From a virus, in the IMG/VR virus record IMGVR_UViG_3300044712_000124, positions 1-21,269 of that record: a DNA stretch of 21,269 bases. One strand, given 5' to 3'. This document shows, one piece after another, positions 12,228 through 20,395 of this stretch (positions are counted from its first letter, which is position 1; each line of letters starts with the position of its first letter). The notes beneath the pieces are model-generated. The model was given only the letters and a program-made list of their open reading frames with translations. It had not been told where the DNA came from and made no database searches. A program made the position numbers and the translations under genes.

Positions 12228-13811
12228 TTACCCTTCTATTTCGTAGGTGCCGCTTATGTGGAAATTATCCGCCGTAGTTAGTGTTACCGGTTCGCCTTGG
12301 CTAAAAGGGAAGTCGTAAATTCTATTTCCCTGGCTATCGGTCGTAAATAAGTAAAGTAACGTTTCCCCGGGGTAGACGTGTGCGCTAACGTGGTAGGACC
12401 TATTGGCGCTTACGTCATGTAGGCAACCGTCGCGGAACTGGTAGGCAACTCTAGCCGGATAGGGGAGCGTTAGGTAATACTGCCCGGTCCCAAAGTTTGT
12501 AATGTTGGTAAAGTCTACGCGAATACTAAAGTGGACCATGTTACCGAAACGGTTGTAAGATCCAAAGATAGCCGGACCGCTAAAGGTTGGTTGCGTTCCA
12601 GAAACGGTACCACCGGCCGGCTGGTACTGCACGTTTATACCGTAGCCGGTTACCGACTTTTCTAGGTTGCTTACCCGGGCTTCGGTTGTAATAGCCTTTT
12701 GAATAATGCGGCTTTCGAAGTCTGTAGCGTTTGGCGTTCCAAGCGTCGCGCCAATTCTTACGCCGTCGGTTCCAATACCTATACCGACTTCGGTTACCAC
12801 GCTTACGGCTTCTTGGTCCCCAATAACTACGGTTACTTTGTCGCCTAGGTTCCAGTCTATGCCGTAACGCATGTTGGTTTCGTCGCTAGGTGTAACCGCT
12901 AGGGTAACGATTGTCTTACCATTGTCCACTAGGAATTCTTGCGCGGCCTGGTCTAGATCCGCCTGGACCTTAGTACCGCGGTCGTCTAGGAACGTCTCAA
13001 TACGACGGCCCCAAGTTGATTCGGCGGCTAGTGATTCGGTGCTAGTGCCTTCGTAAAAAATTCGGTCTTCGGCTTCACCGGCACCGCCGACAATAGCGCG
13101 GGTTCCCTTGGGACCAACGTACGCGTATTCGGTGCGGGTTAACTGATTGTTGTCTATGTCCATACGAACACTTGCGCTACGATCCGTTGGTACGTATACC
13201 TGGAACTCCAGCGCCGAACCGTCTTGGGCGATTTCGTAGCCAAGTCCGCCGGTTTGTGCAAGCGGGTATAGAAGTTCCTGGAGTACGTCGAACCTAGCCT
13301 GGGCGGTAACGTCGGTGCCGCGTCCTAGATCGTACTCAATTTCTAAGTTAGGGATAGCTCTATCAGTCCCGGCAACGGCGCTTATGTTGTCTTGTACGTA
13401 AGACTTTATTACCGTCTCCGCGGCTCCGGTGCGGACGTCGTACGCTTGGGTCTGCGCGTTTACGTCGTCTTGGGTTGGATCCGGGTAGGCCAGTCGCTCC
13501 GTAAGTATTACGGTGTCGTCGGTGCCTTCAATAAACCAAGTACCTTCGGAATTATCTATAGATTGCTCTAGGCGGGCCGACCGCATTGGGCCGCTAAATA
13601 GTACGCCGCTAGGTCCGGTAACGATAATGCCCGCGCCCGGGGTCCTAAGCGCTTCGACCATAAGCGAAGCCGGGTTTAGCTTTACTTCCCAAGTGCCTAC
13701 GTTGTTATACCTGGCTATAAACTTAGCGCCGACTAGATCCGTAGGCATGAGTAAGCCAAGCCGGTTTAGGTTGCCGTCTCTAACTTCTACGGTTAGTTCT
13801 TCTAGGCGCAT
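12228..13811 (-). CDS. Minor tail hub protein, ReqiPepy6 gp37-like, with extra C-terminal domain
   Basis: The protein has 527 aa. The N-terminal 370 residues fit the Siphovirus ReqiPepy6 gp37-like tail family: VRDGNLNRLGLL, ARYNNVGTWEVKLN, GPMRSARLEQS, then TVIKSYVQDNIS, and RIETFLDDRG in the middle. These proteins form the tail hub next to the distal tail protein. A short coiled linker (ITTEARVSNLEKSV) leads to a separate C-terminal beta domain from residue 389. Seen there are GTVSGTQPTFSG, GNMVHFSIRVDF and GQYYLTLPYPARV, a common carbohydrate-binding-like or fibre-type sandwich in phage tail proteins. The ATG shares a base with the previous stop. The C-terminal domain may touch the host surface. 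Confidence 0.82.
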   Translation of the reverse strand: MRLEELTVEVRDGNLNRLGLLMPTDLVGAKFIARYNNVGTWEVKLNPASLMVEALRTPGAGIIVTGPSGVLFSGPMRSARLEQSIDNSEGTWFIEGTDDTVILTERLAYPDPTQDDVNAQTQAYDVRTGAAETVIKSYVQDNISAVAGTDRAIPNLEIEYDLGRGTDVTAQARFDVLQELLYPLAQTGGLGYEIAQDGSALEFQVYVPTDRSASVRMDIDNNQLTRTEYAYVGPKGTRAIVGGAGEAEDRIFYEGTSTESLAAESTWGRRIETFLDDRGTKVQADLDQAAQEFLVDNGKTIVTLAVTPSDETNMRYGIDWNLGDKVTVVIGDQEAVSVVTEVGIGIGTDGVRIGATLGTPNATDFESRIIQKAITTEARVSNLEKSVTGYGINVQYQPAGGTVSGTQPTFSGPAIFGSYNRFGNMVHFSIRVDFTNITNFGTGQYYLTLPYPARVAYQFRDGCLHDVSANRSYHVSAHVYPGETLLYLFTTDSQGNRIYDFPFSQGEPVTLTTADNFHISGTYEIEG

Positions 13812-14665
13812 TAGTGGATAACTTCGTATCTAGGCGAATAGGTTAGCTGGACGTTGAAATTTAGGTCTACGTCGTCACCGTTTACGGCCAAGCTTGTAGT
13901 TCCCGGTGGTAGTAGGAATAGCTTGGGCGCTGCCGATAGTCGCGAATAGCTGTTTACGCCGTCGGCGTCGGTAACTGCTCCAGTTTCGGTATTCACCGTA
14001 AGCACTTCGCCACTAAAGATTTGGCCGAAGCCAAAGCCTTGGGTTCCGTTGCTAATGACTAGGTTTTGTACCGGGCCGGTAATGGTCCATACCGGGTAAG
14101 CTGCGACGTCTCCAGCGTTTACTACGGTAACGGTACCTAGCTGGCTGGAGCTAGAAACCTTTAGCTTGGATAGCTGCGGCAATAGCCCGCGGCCGGTACC
14201 ACCGGTACCAATAGTAAACGTTTCTTCTAAACCGGAGCGCCAAAACGGATTAGGCGCGCGTAGCATTAGTCCCCAAGTTGCCCAAGTTAGGCCGGCCTGG
14301 TCGTTGTCGTAAACGGTTTCACCGCCGCCGGTGTAATGGACTTCTAGGTAAAGACTTTCGCCACCGGTGTAGGTTGCCCTTAGCTTTGGAGCGCCTAGGC
14401 TGTCCTGGAGAATTTTACCCAAGCGTCTTAGTTTGGTTTCCACGTCGCCGCGGCTAGTGCCAAAGACGGTTACCGGTAGATCTACGTCGCGGGCCTGGCG
14501 CTTAGTGTGTCGCCATACTCCACCGTCTCCGGCGGATTCTTCAATACGTACCGCGGTAGCCGGAATACCAAATCCAACGATTCCGCTTCTAAGAATGTAA
14601 GTAGTATCGTCGAAAGTGATTACGTCGCCGTTAGCGCCCTCTAGGGAATAAGTTACGTCTACCAC
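13811..14665 (-). CDS. Distal tail protein (Dit-like)
   Basis: The protein has 284 aa. It begins VDVTYSLEGANGDVITFDD and has RQARDVDLPVTVFG followed by a regular helix (VETKLRRLGKILQDS) and ESLYLEVHYTGG. Then comes a long C-terminal beta region with APNPFWRSG and YPVWTITGPVQNLVISN. This order is that of phage Dit proteins, which form the ring at the tail tip that connects the tail tube to the hub and fibres. It follows the tape measure gene, the normal place. The GTG start overlaps the tape measure stop by seven bases and has GGTGG ahead of it. Confidence 0.83.
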   Translation of the reverse strand: MVDVTYSLEGANGDVITFDDTTYILRSGIVGFGIPATAVRIEESAGDGGVWRHTKRQARDVDLPVTVFGTSRGDVETKLRRLGKILQDSLGAPKLRATYTGGESLYLEVHYTGGGETVYDNDQAGLTWATWGLMLRAPNPFWRSGLEETFTIGTGGTGRGLLPQLSKLKVSSSSQLGTVTVVNAGDVAAYPVWTITGPVQNLVISNGTQGFGFGQIFSGEVLTVNTETGAVTDADGVNSYSRLSAAPKLFLLPPGTTSLAVNGDDVDLNFNVQLTYSPRYEVIH

Positions 14666-17460
14666 GAAGCTACCACCGGCGCGCGTCTCATAGCCTGAAT
14701 TAGGGCCTGTTCGCTGTCTAGCGATTGGTTAGGTGCCGCGTTGTATACCAAGGTCTTACCCCCGCCTAGTCCTATCATGCGTTCGAAGTCTGCCAACGGT
14801 GTAACGACTTCCGGGCCGGCCTCACCGATTAGGGCGAATGTTGGCCGGTCTACGTATCCACCGTCCGCGAACGGAACCGCTCTACCTACAATAGATTTAC
14901 CGCCGACGGTCGAATACTTACTTTGTAGTACGTCAATTCTACCGATTAGGTCGTTTATTTCGCGCGTAAGCCCGGCGGTTTTGCCCTTCATGTCGCCTAC
15001 CTTTTCGGTAAAGACGTCTTGAATGTTGCCAAGCTTTTCGGTGAACTGATCCCTGGCCTTAGTCATGGATTCGTTTAGCTTTGTCTGCGCGTTGAAAATT
15101 GCGGCCGCTAGATCCTGGTCCGCCTTTGCCATAGCTTCGGTAAACCTAAGATTTATGGCTGCGGTAGCTTCGGCGTAAATAACTTCTTCGGCGGCTAGTG
15201 CGGTTACTAGCTCCGATTGGGTTTGGGCGTAAAGGTCCTTTAGGGCTTGGGTAGCTAGTCCGGCCTTATCGTAAATAGCCTGGCTTAGTCCGTCCATGCC
15301 GGTTTCGGATTGCGTTTCCAGTTCACCGAATAGGTATTGGAGCTGCTCGCGGGTTTCTGGCGCGGCGTTTAGAAGCGCCATAGCCATTTCGTTACCGGCT
15401 TCGCCGCCTAGGGCTACGACCTGTTCGATAAACGTTTGGGAGAACCCGGCCGCGTTTAGCGCTCCAGCGTTGGTTACTAGATCCTTAGCCGCCTTTAGCT
15501 TGCTAGTAAGCTCTAGTACCAGCTTATCTACCCGGCCGCCAACTTCTTCGGACGTAAATAGTTCGCCTACGTTTACGGCTACGGCGCTGCGGTAAGCGTC
15601 CCGAAGTCTATTCATAGACTCCGCGATTATGTCCGCCTGGCGCTTAGCAAAGTCGGCTTCGATTCCAGCTACGCGGTTGTTATGGTCCTTTAGCGCGTCC
15701 GCTAGGCCCTTATCGCGCTCCGCTATAGAGTCGCTTACGGTTGTGTTGTAGTCGCTGTAGGCGTCGGCTACGGCGGTCGTATAAGCCTTATTAGCTTCTT
15801 TTACGGTTTTGTTGTAAGCCTTGGTAGCGGACTTGATACCCTTATCCGCTTCTTTTACCGCGGACTTTACAACGTCCGCCGGGCTTTTACCCCTAGCTCC
15901 GCCGCCGGCTGTACCAGCTCCAAGTGCTGCGCCGGAAAAGTCTACTTTTGTATTTCTAGGCGCGCCCGCTTTGTAGGTTCCGGTAATCGGATCGTATACC
16001 TGGCCGGCCGTCCCGCTGTAAGGTGTACCGGTTGTAGTAAATTCGGTGTTTACCTTTATGTTTATAGGCTTTATGTTGGCAAAGTCCATAAATTGCTTTA
16101 GGACCGGCTCCAGAATACCGAATAGCCAGTTAAGCGCGTTGATAACGTCGCCTACCAACTGCGCGACTATCTTTAGCGCTGCGCCTAGGACCTCACCGGC
16201 GATACTTGCAAGTAGCCCAATAATCGGGATTACGTACTGCTGTAAGTAGCCGAATAGTTCTTGGAACTTAGGGGTAAGGTAGGCAATTACTTCTAGTAAT
16301 GCCGGTAGGAATGAAGTTACCAGCGGTACTAGTGCGTTCACTAGGTCTACGATAACCGGCGCGAACATAATAAAAAGATCTATAAGCGGCGGTAGAAGCT
16401 GGCCTACGACCTCTACAACTAGGTCTATAAGAATACTAAAGACTTCTAGCAACGGATCGAATAGCGGCGATAGCTGCGTAATAGCGTCCGCGGCTAGTTC
16501 AAATAGCGGGATTAGTTTTATGAATAGGTCGGCCAACATTGGGCCAACTTCGGAAATAATAGGGTTGATTGCCCCAATAACTTCGCCTAGCGCTGGTAGT
16601 AGCGCTGTACCGGCGGCGGCCGCGGTGTTGGTTAGCTCCGCTTGCATTGTCTGTAAAGCGTTGTCGAAGCTATCGCCGTAGGCTACGAAGTCCCCGGCGG
16701 CTACTCCCAAGTTCTCCATTAGGTACGCTTGGGTGGCTAGGGCCTTTTGGCTAGGAGTTAGCGCCTGGTCTACGCTTGCGGTAATCCCGGCGGCGAACGC
16801 GGCTTGGCGTAGTGAAGCGTCGTCTAGGAATAGGGAATACTGCCTTAGCGGTTCGAACTGGCCTTGCATAGCCGATTGGATCGCGCTTAGCGCTTCTTCC
16901 GCGGTTCCACCGTTGAAGCTGGCTAGGTCTCCGGCGGCCTGGACCAAGCTGGTAGAGAAGTTAGCGGCCGATTCACCGGCTAGGCCGGAACTGGTAGCGA
17001 TTACACCGAATTGTTTAGCAGCACCTAGGGCGGCGGCGGCGGTTAGTCCGGCGGTCTTGGCGGCGTTAGCGCCGAATTCCTGGACGATTGCGGCCGATTC
17101 CCCAAATACCTGCTCTACACCTAGGGATTCTACGTTTAGGGCCTTAGCTGCGTTTATGGCGTTGCCAACGAACGCGCCTACACCGGCAACCGCGGCGGCG
17201 GCCAAAGCGCCCTTTAGAAGTCCTTTTACGCTGGATCCAAAGCTATCGCCGTAGCCCTTACCGGCCTTCTTACCTGACTTCTTGGCTTCGTCTACCCAAA
17301 AGTCTTTAGTATTTTTGTCGAAACCGTCTTCGAATTCTTCCCCGGCTTTTGCGCCGGCTTTACTCATGTCTTCAAGTAGCCGGGTCTTTAGGTACTTTTC
17401 TAGATCTACGGTACCGGGGACTATGTTTACGAAGGCGGTAGCTAGTGCGCGTTCGGCCAT
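14659..17460 (-). CDS. Tape measure protein
   Basis: The protein has 933 aa, the largest gene of the window. It sets tail length and travels with DNA into the host. Seen: an N-terminal coiled region; a first hydrophobic helix (LKGALAAAAVAGVGAFVGNAI, about 80-100); and a long array of hydrophobic helices in about residues 285-475 (LFIKLIPLFELAADAI, LLPPLIDLFIMFAPVIVDLV). Then come two charged coiled coils with repeated KAYNKTVKEANKAY-like and TKARDQFTEKL-like elements. The C-terminus has the family's FADGGYVDRPTFALIGEAGPEVV element (about 866-885). At the usual 0.15 nm per residue the tail would be near 140 nm, an inference. The ATG directly follows the stop of the frameshifted chaperone. Confidence 0.95.
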   Translation of the reverse strand: MAERALATAFVNIVPGTVDLEKYLKTRLLEDMSKAGAKAGEEFEDGFDKNTKDFWVDEAKKSGKKAGKGYGDSFGSSVKGLLKGALAAAAVAGVGAFVGNAINAAKALNVESLGVEQVFGESAAIVQEFGANAAKTAGLTAAAALGAAKQFGVIATSSGLAGESAANFSTSLVQAAGDLASFNGGTAEEALSAIQSAMQGQFEPLRQYSLFLDDASLRQAAFAAGITASVDQALTPSQKALATQAYLMENLGVAAGDFVAYGDSFDNALQTMQAELTNTAAAAGTALLPALGEVIGAINPIISEVGPMLADLFIKLIPLFELAADAITQLSPLFDPLLEVFSILIDLVVEVVGQLLPPLIDLFIMFAPVIVDLVNALVPLVTSFLPALLEVIAYLTPKFQELFGYLQQYVIPIIGLLASIAGEVLGAALKIVAQLVGDVINALNWLFGILEPVLKQFMDFANIKPINIKVNTEFTTTGTPYSGTAGQVYDPITGTYKAGAPRNTKVDFSGAALGAGTAGGGARGKSPADVVKSAVKEADKGIKSATKAYNKTVKEANKAYTTAVADAYSDYNTTVSDSIAERDKGLADALKDHNNRVAGIEADFAKRQADIIAESMNRLRDAYRSAVAVNVGELFTSEEVGGRVDKLVLELTSKLKAAKDLVTNAGALNAAGFSQTFIEQVVALGGEAGNEMAMALLNAAPETREQLQYLFGELETQSETGMDGLSQAIYDKAGLATQALKDLYAQTQSELVTALAAEEVIYAEATAAINLRFTEAMAKADQDLAAAIFNAQTKLNESMTKARDQFTEKLGNIQDVFTEKVGDMKGKTAGLTREINDLIGRIDVLQSKYSTVGGKSIVGRAVPFADGGYVDRPTFALIGEAGPEVVTPLADFERMIGLGGGKTLVYNAAPNQSLDSEQALIQAMRRAPVVASW

Positions 17461-18098
17461 TTATTTACCGTCCTTCGGATTCATTCGGTCTAATAGTTTC
17501 TTTACGTGGTCGCGGTCTTGCATTTTGCGCCCACCCACGCGGCCGGCACCTGGCGCGGGCCATGGTGTCGGATACGGCTTAGGCTTGCGCTTGCTATTTA
17601 CTGCGGCCAGTAGGTCGTATAGGTGCGCGCCCTGGATCCACTCATAGCTAACCGGGTTACGCCAGTCGTTTACGGCGGCTTGCGTCCAGCTAGTAGGGTC
17701 TCTAAGCAGAACCGATACCAATAGGACGGCTTCCCGGTAGGGGATAGTGCGCCCTATTTCACGCGCGGAAAAATTGAAACGACTTCTAAAGTCGTAAGTT
17801 AGTTCGGCCTCATGCTCCGCGATTAGATCGCGAAGCTTTATTATTCCCCCAGCGGCGCGCCTTGGGTCCAGCCCTTTAGGAATTCTGCGAACGCTGCGCC
17901 ATTCATGGAGTCAATAGCGGCTAGTGCCGGGTTGCCTTCCGGTAGGACTTCTTCCAAAATAATAAATACTTTGTCCGCGTCGTCGGTTGCCTTACGTGCC
18001 TTACGTAGCGCTCCCATTGGAACTTCGGAAAATAGTGGGATAGTAAAAGTCTTGCCGTTGTGCTTGAAACTGTGGGTAGTTGCGGTGTTGTCTGCCAT
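17461..18098 (-). CDS. Tail assembly chaperone, long frameshifted form (GT-type)
   Basis: A -1 ribosomal frameshift at the run of five G (17850-17846) would join the first 84 residues of the short chaperone to a second frame that is open from the run down to 17461. The fusion would be about 212 aa. The second frame has no good start of its own near the junction. It reads IIKLRDLIAEHEAELTYDF, then ARTIPYREAVLL-like sequence, then SWTQAAVNDWRNPVSYEW, and ends in a basic tail. GT-type chaperones bind the tape measure protein while the tube assembles, and this pair lies in the standard place between major tail and tape measure genes. Confidence 0.82.
17841..18098 (-). CDS. Tail assembly chaperone, short form (G-type)
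   Basis: The protein has 85 aa. It reads HSFKHNGKTFTIPLFSEVPMGALRKARK, then DADKVFIILEEVLPEGNPALAAID, then FAEFLKGWTQ. This is the common form of the short chaperone in actinophages: a strand pair and a helical bundle ending in F..F..W. AGGAG lies ahead of the ATG. Just before the stop the mRNA has CTG GGG GAA TAA, which gives the slip site for the long form. Most ribosomes are expected to stop here, so this form should be in excess. Confidence 0.87.
   Translation of the reverse strand: MADNTATTHSFKHNGKTFTIPLFSEVPMGALRKARKATDDADKVFIILEEVLPEGNPALAAIDSMNGAAFAEFLKGWTQGAPLGE
17846..17850 (-). promoter_or_regulatory. Slippery G run for -1 frameshift
   Basis: The minus-strand mRNA reads CTG GGG GAA TAA in the short chaperone frame. 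A slip back by one base on the GGG codon keeps full pairing in the P site (GGG again) and continues as GGA ATA ATA AAG in the second frame. The stop codon two codons later matches the usual layout of this tail-gene recoding signal. The exact codon of slippage and its efficiency cannot be read from sequence. Confidence 0.75.
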
Positions 18099-18133
18099 GT
18101 TTGCGGTCTCCTATTTTGCGTTATGGTGCAATT

Positions 18134-18162
18134 TTTAGATCTTTGTTATGCGGTCTATTCAA
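18134..18162 (-). promoter_or_regulatory. Weak candidate promoter before the tail chaperone
   Basis: On the minus strand TTGAAT (18162-18157) is followed after 17 bases by TCTAAA (18139-18134), in an AT-rich part of the 126-base gap between major tail and chaperone genes. It stands just after the hairpin at 18175-18208. The -10 matches the consensus at only four of six positions, so this is a tentative call. Confidence 0.25.
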
Positions 18163-18174
18163 GCTTACTAAGTA

Positions 18175-18208
18175 CCGGGCCGGCGGGACCGCATTTCCAC
18201 CGGCCCGG
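18175..18208 (-). terminator. Intergenic hairpin after the major tail gene (attenuator-like)
   Basis: CCGGGCCGG (18175-18183) pairs perfectly with CCGGCCCGG (18200-18208) around a 16-base loop, beginning 16 bases after the stop of the major tail gene. It is very GC-rich, but the minus-strand sequence after it has no U-run, so it is more likely an RNA-stabilising hairpin or a partial terminator that lowers expression of downstream genes. Confidence 0.6.
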
Positions 18209-18224
18209 ATTCTTTAGTAGTGGC

Positions 18225-18755
18225 TTACGCCTCGAACTCGCTGTAGAAGATGTCTACGGCGCGGCCGGCAGTCATGTAAGCCGTAACGGTGATTCCGTAA
18301 CCGACTGCCTCGCCGTTGGCGATTGTCTGCGGCTCTACGGTTAGAACCTCACCGGCTGGAATGTAGTGGCGGATAACCTTAGTGCCGTCTACTACGTCCA
18401 ATACGAACGACTTGCGGCCGCCGGTGGTAGTAGGGTCTAGGGTAATCTTGCCGCCGGTCATGGTTGCACCGAAGTAAGTTTCGATTGCGTCCTGGTTGGA
18501 CTCCATTAGCATAAAGGAGTAAGTTACGGTACCTTCGGTAACGACCTCGCGTACTAGGTCGGCGTTCTGCCAAGCCCTAATCTGGTTGGTTGCGCGGTCG
18601 GTAGTAAAGCTAACGCCGTCGGTTGATACGTAGCCTAGGTCGGTAAAACCGACTGCTAGGGTTGAGTCGCTTGCGGTAGGTGCGGTGGTAGACGTAGGAC
18701 CGACGTAAACCCGGCCGGTAATACCTACTACCACGTTATCGGCGGTAAGTGCCAT
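18225..18755 (-). CDS. Major tail protein (tail tube subunit)
   Basis: The protein has 176 aa. It opens ADNVVVGITGRVYVGPTSTTAP and has FTDLGYVSTDGVSFTTDRAT near residues 37-56, the recognisable opening of actinophage tail tube proteins. Then come strands YSFMLMESNQDAIETYFG and KSFVLDVVDGTKVIRHYIPAGEV and a final AVGYGITVTAYMT strand. It stacks in hexamer rings to form the tail tube. A strong TAGGAG ribosome site precedes the ATG, in line with high expression. It is flanked by hairpins on both sides, and it lies between tail terminator and chaperone genes, the standard order. Confidence 0.9.
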   Translation of the reverse strand: MALTADNVVVGITGRVYVGPTSTTAPTASDSTLAVGFTDLGYVSTDGVSFTTDRATNQIRAWQNADLVREVVTEGTVTYSFMLMESNQDAIETYFGATMTGGKITLDPTTTGGRKSFVLDVVDGTKVIRHYIPAGEVLTVEPQTIANGEAVGYGITVTAYMTAGRAVDIFYSEFEA

Positions 18756-18784
18756 TTTGTTTCTCCTAATTAGGTGGGTTGTTT

Positions 18785-18816
18785 GGAGTTTTTACGCTCC
18801 GGGTTTCCGCGGCGCG
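18785..18816 (-). repeat. Two small hairpins upstream of the major tail gene
   Basis: In the 66-base gap between the tail terminator and major tail genes, the minus strand has TTCCGC-GCC-GCGGAA (6-bp stem, 3-base loop) and then GGAG-CGTAAAAA-CTCC (4-bp stem). The first could protect the 5' end of a processed major tail mRNA. Neither has a U-run. The second is weak and may be chance. Confidence 0.4.
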
Positions 18817-18821
18817 GAAGC

Positions 18822-19205
18822 CTAAACGTCGGAACCTTTTACGATTAGTTCGACGTCAATACTGCGGCGTTCTTGTTGGCCTTCTTCGGTAGTGCGAACT
18901 GGACCAAGCCTAACGGTAACCCGCTTGATTTCCTGGCCGACGGATCCGCGTATCAAAGATTCGACCAAAAGCCCTAGGGAACTGGCGGTAGCGTAGTCGT
19001 CCGCGAATACGTCTAGGGTTAGGGTAGCGCGCTTAGTGACGTATTGTACTTCGTCGTTGTAAGCGGCAATAATTACTAGTTCTTTGGCGTAAGGGCCTTC
19101 GCCCGGTTGCGCCTTCTTAGTGCCAACTCTCACGCCCTGGCCGGCTAGTGCCGTATTGAAGTAGCTAACCAAAGTAGCTTCTATGTCCGGGAAGATTACC
19201 GCCAT
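18822..19205 (-). CDS. Tail terminator / tail completion protein
   Basis: The protein has 127 aa. It begins FPDIEATLVSYFNTALAGQGVRVG and contains LVIIAAYNDEVQYVTKRATLTLDVFADDYATASSLGLLVESLI and VTVRLGPVRTTEEGQQERRSIDVELIVKG. This is the alpha/beta pattern of siphovirus tail terminators (lambda gpU / SPP1 gp17 type), which cap the tube and join it to the head. Gene order supports it: it lies directly before the major tail gene and after the connector genes. Two bases separate it from the previous gene. Confidence 0.8.
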   Translation of the reverse strand: MAVIFPDIEATLVSYFNTALAGQGVRVGTKKAQPGEGPYAKELVIIAAYNDEVQYVTKRATLTLDVFADDYATASSLGLLVESLIRGSVGQEIKRVTVRLGPVRTTEEGQQERRSIDVELIVKGSDV

Positions 19206-19207
19206 GT

Positions 19208-19585
19208 TTACGCCTTATAGGTTTCGTCGTATAACGCTTTACGTAGGTGTCCTACGCCGTCGCGCTTTTGTGTGTAAAAGTGGACGCGGGTAGCCAATTC
19301 GCCGTCGGCATTAGATCTAACGTTTACCCTTGGTCTTTTGTTGCCGGGGTTATCCCATTCAACACTAAAACCGGCGTCAGCGTATCCGGTAAGGTTTCCG
19401 CCCGGGCCTTTTTCTGCGGCGCTTGCGGTTGCTTGCGCGTTCGCTGCTACCGCTTGGCCGGTCTTTACTAGAAGGTCTCTAATGCTTTTGTTAGCTTTTA
19501 GAATTTCCTCTACGCCTTTTTCGTCTACGATAACGCGGACCTTTTGGCCGCCACCTAATAAGTTCTTCGGTGGTTTTCTAGCCAT
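19208..19585 (-). CDS. HK97 gp10-like tail completion / neck protein
   Basis: The protein has 125 aa with a basic N-terminus. It reads VRVIVDEKGVEEILKANKSIRDLLVKTGQAVAANAQATASAA, then a strand region ending in RVNVRSNADGELATRVHFYTQKRDG and a final helix HLRKALYDE. The long helix followed by a strand with DG and a final RKALY helix is the HK97 gp10-like pattern. These proteins sit at the neck between connector and tail. It overlaps the previous gene by eight bases. Confidence 0.75.
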   Translation of the reverse strand: MARKPPKNLLGGGQKVRVIVDEKGVEEILKANKSIRDLLVKTGQAVAANAQATASAAEKGPGGNLTGYADAGFSVEWDNPGNKRPRVNVRSNADGELATRVHFYTQKRDGVGHLRKALYDETYKA

Positions 19586-19910
19586 TCCTACGCCTTAGCG
19601 GTACAACTACACCGGCCGCAAAGTCGAACGGTGGCGCGTATACTTGCGCTTGGCCGTCCTTTACCCATTCGGTCCCGCGGATTACGAAGCGGTCGCCTTC
19701 TTGTATTTGGGTTCCATTAGGTAAGTAGAGTGTAACTTTAGCGTCTATAGCGTCGCGTTCGACGTCCACCGGTTCGCTACTGGAGCCGAAGCCAACTAGT
19801 GCATTTTGCACCGTAATAGTAGTAACGCTGTAAGTCTTATTGCCGTACTGGTCGGTCGAAGTCGCGGTACGTCTTTTGATAGTTACGGTTTCGCCGCCGC
19901 TGTAGAACAT
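19578..19910 (-). CDS. Head-tail stopper-like protein
   Basis: The ATG at 19910 (110 aa) is preferred because it forms a TGATG overlap with the previous gene and has an AGG ribosome site; a TTG at 19928 would add six residues. The protein is strand-rich: GGETVTIKRRTATSTDQYGNKTYSV, then NALVGFGSSSEPVDVERDAIDAKVTLYLPNGTQIQEGDRFVIRGTEWVKDGQA. The DxVTLYLPxGTxIxxGDRFxIRG segment is typical of phage head closure (stopper) proteins, small beta barrels that close the portal after packaging. Confidence 0.8.
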   Translation of the reverse strand: MFYSGGETVTIKRRTATSTDQYGNKTYSVTTITVQNALVGFGSSSEPVDVERDAIDAKVTLYLPNGTQIQEGDRFVIRGTEWVKDGQAQVYAPPFDFAAGVVVPLRRRNG

Positions 19911-20323
19911 CAGTTTACCTGGATCCAAACGGTGTCATAGGCCGCTAGGTTAGCGGTGTGGCCTTGGTTTACTTCGAACGCCTTACCGCGTGACTGCGGC
20001 GCTAGTAGTGTCTTTTCGTCGTCGGTTAGCCATACGTCGCGGTCGCTTCCAAAAGTGCGCCCTTGGCCGAATGGTCCTGTAGTTTGTTGTAGGTAGGTTA
20101 GGTTGCCGGGGTTTCTAAGTACCCGGGTAACCATGCGTACTACCACCATGGTTACTAAATCTTCGTTTAGGGTGCCGGCGTCTATGCGCGCTTGGATCCC
20201 TGGATAGTGCGCCGTAATAACGGCTTCGGCGTCGGTAATAAGTGCGGTAATTACGTCGGTATCCGTCGGTGCGTCGTTTCCAACCCACCTATCTAAAACG
20301 TCTTGATAAGTTGCCCAAGCCAC
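19910..20323 (-). CDS. Head-tail adaptor protein
   Basis: The protein has 137 aa with a GTG start preceded by AGAAGG. The first 90 residues are helical: WATYQDVLDRWVG, DTDVITALITDAEAVITAHYPGIQARID, LNEDLVTMVVVRMVTRVLRNPGNL. Then GPFGQGRTFGSDRDVWLTDDEKTLL follows. This is the pattern of HK97 gp6/SPP1 gp15-like adaptors, with the xDExxLL segment near the C-terminus. The adaptor ring binds the portal and carries the stopper. It lies directly after the capsid gene, as in many siphoviruses. Confidence 0.83.
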   Translation of the reverse strand: MAWATYQDVLDRWVGNDAPTDTDVITALITDAEAVITAHYPGIQARIDAGTLNEDLVTMVVVRMVTRVLRNPGNLTYLQQTTGPFGQGRTFGSDRDVWLTDDEKTLLAPQSRGKAFEVNQGHTANLAAYDTVWIQVN

Positions 20324-20352
20324 TTTATTACCCTTCTTCTTTGTTTGTAGTG

Positions 20353-20382
20353 GCCGGGACCGGGCCTAAACCCGGCCCCGGC
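20353..20382 (-). terminator. Intergenic hairpin after the major capsid gene (attenuator-like)
   Basis: GCCGGGACCGGG (20353-20364) pairs with CCCGGCCCCGGC (20371-20382) with a single mismatch and a six-base loop, 13 bases after the capsid stop. It is extremely stable for its length, but the minus strand continues with CACTACAAAC, no U-run. It could partly end transcription or protect the 3' end of capsid mRNA. A similar hairpin follows the major tail gene. Confidence 0.65.
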
Positions 20383-20395
20383 GGTTACGTAGTTA

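Noticed and set aside
16733-17254. Plus-strand reading frame of 173 codons inside the tape measure gene
   Set aside because: The opposite strand is a clear tape measure protein; this frame gives an Ala/Pro-rich sequence from the antisense of Ala and Gly codons.
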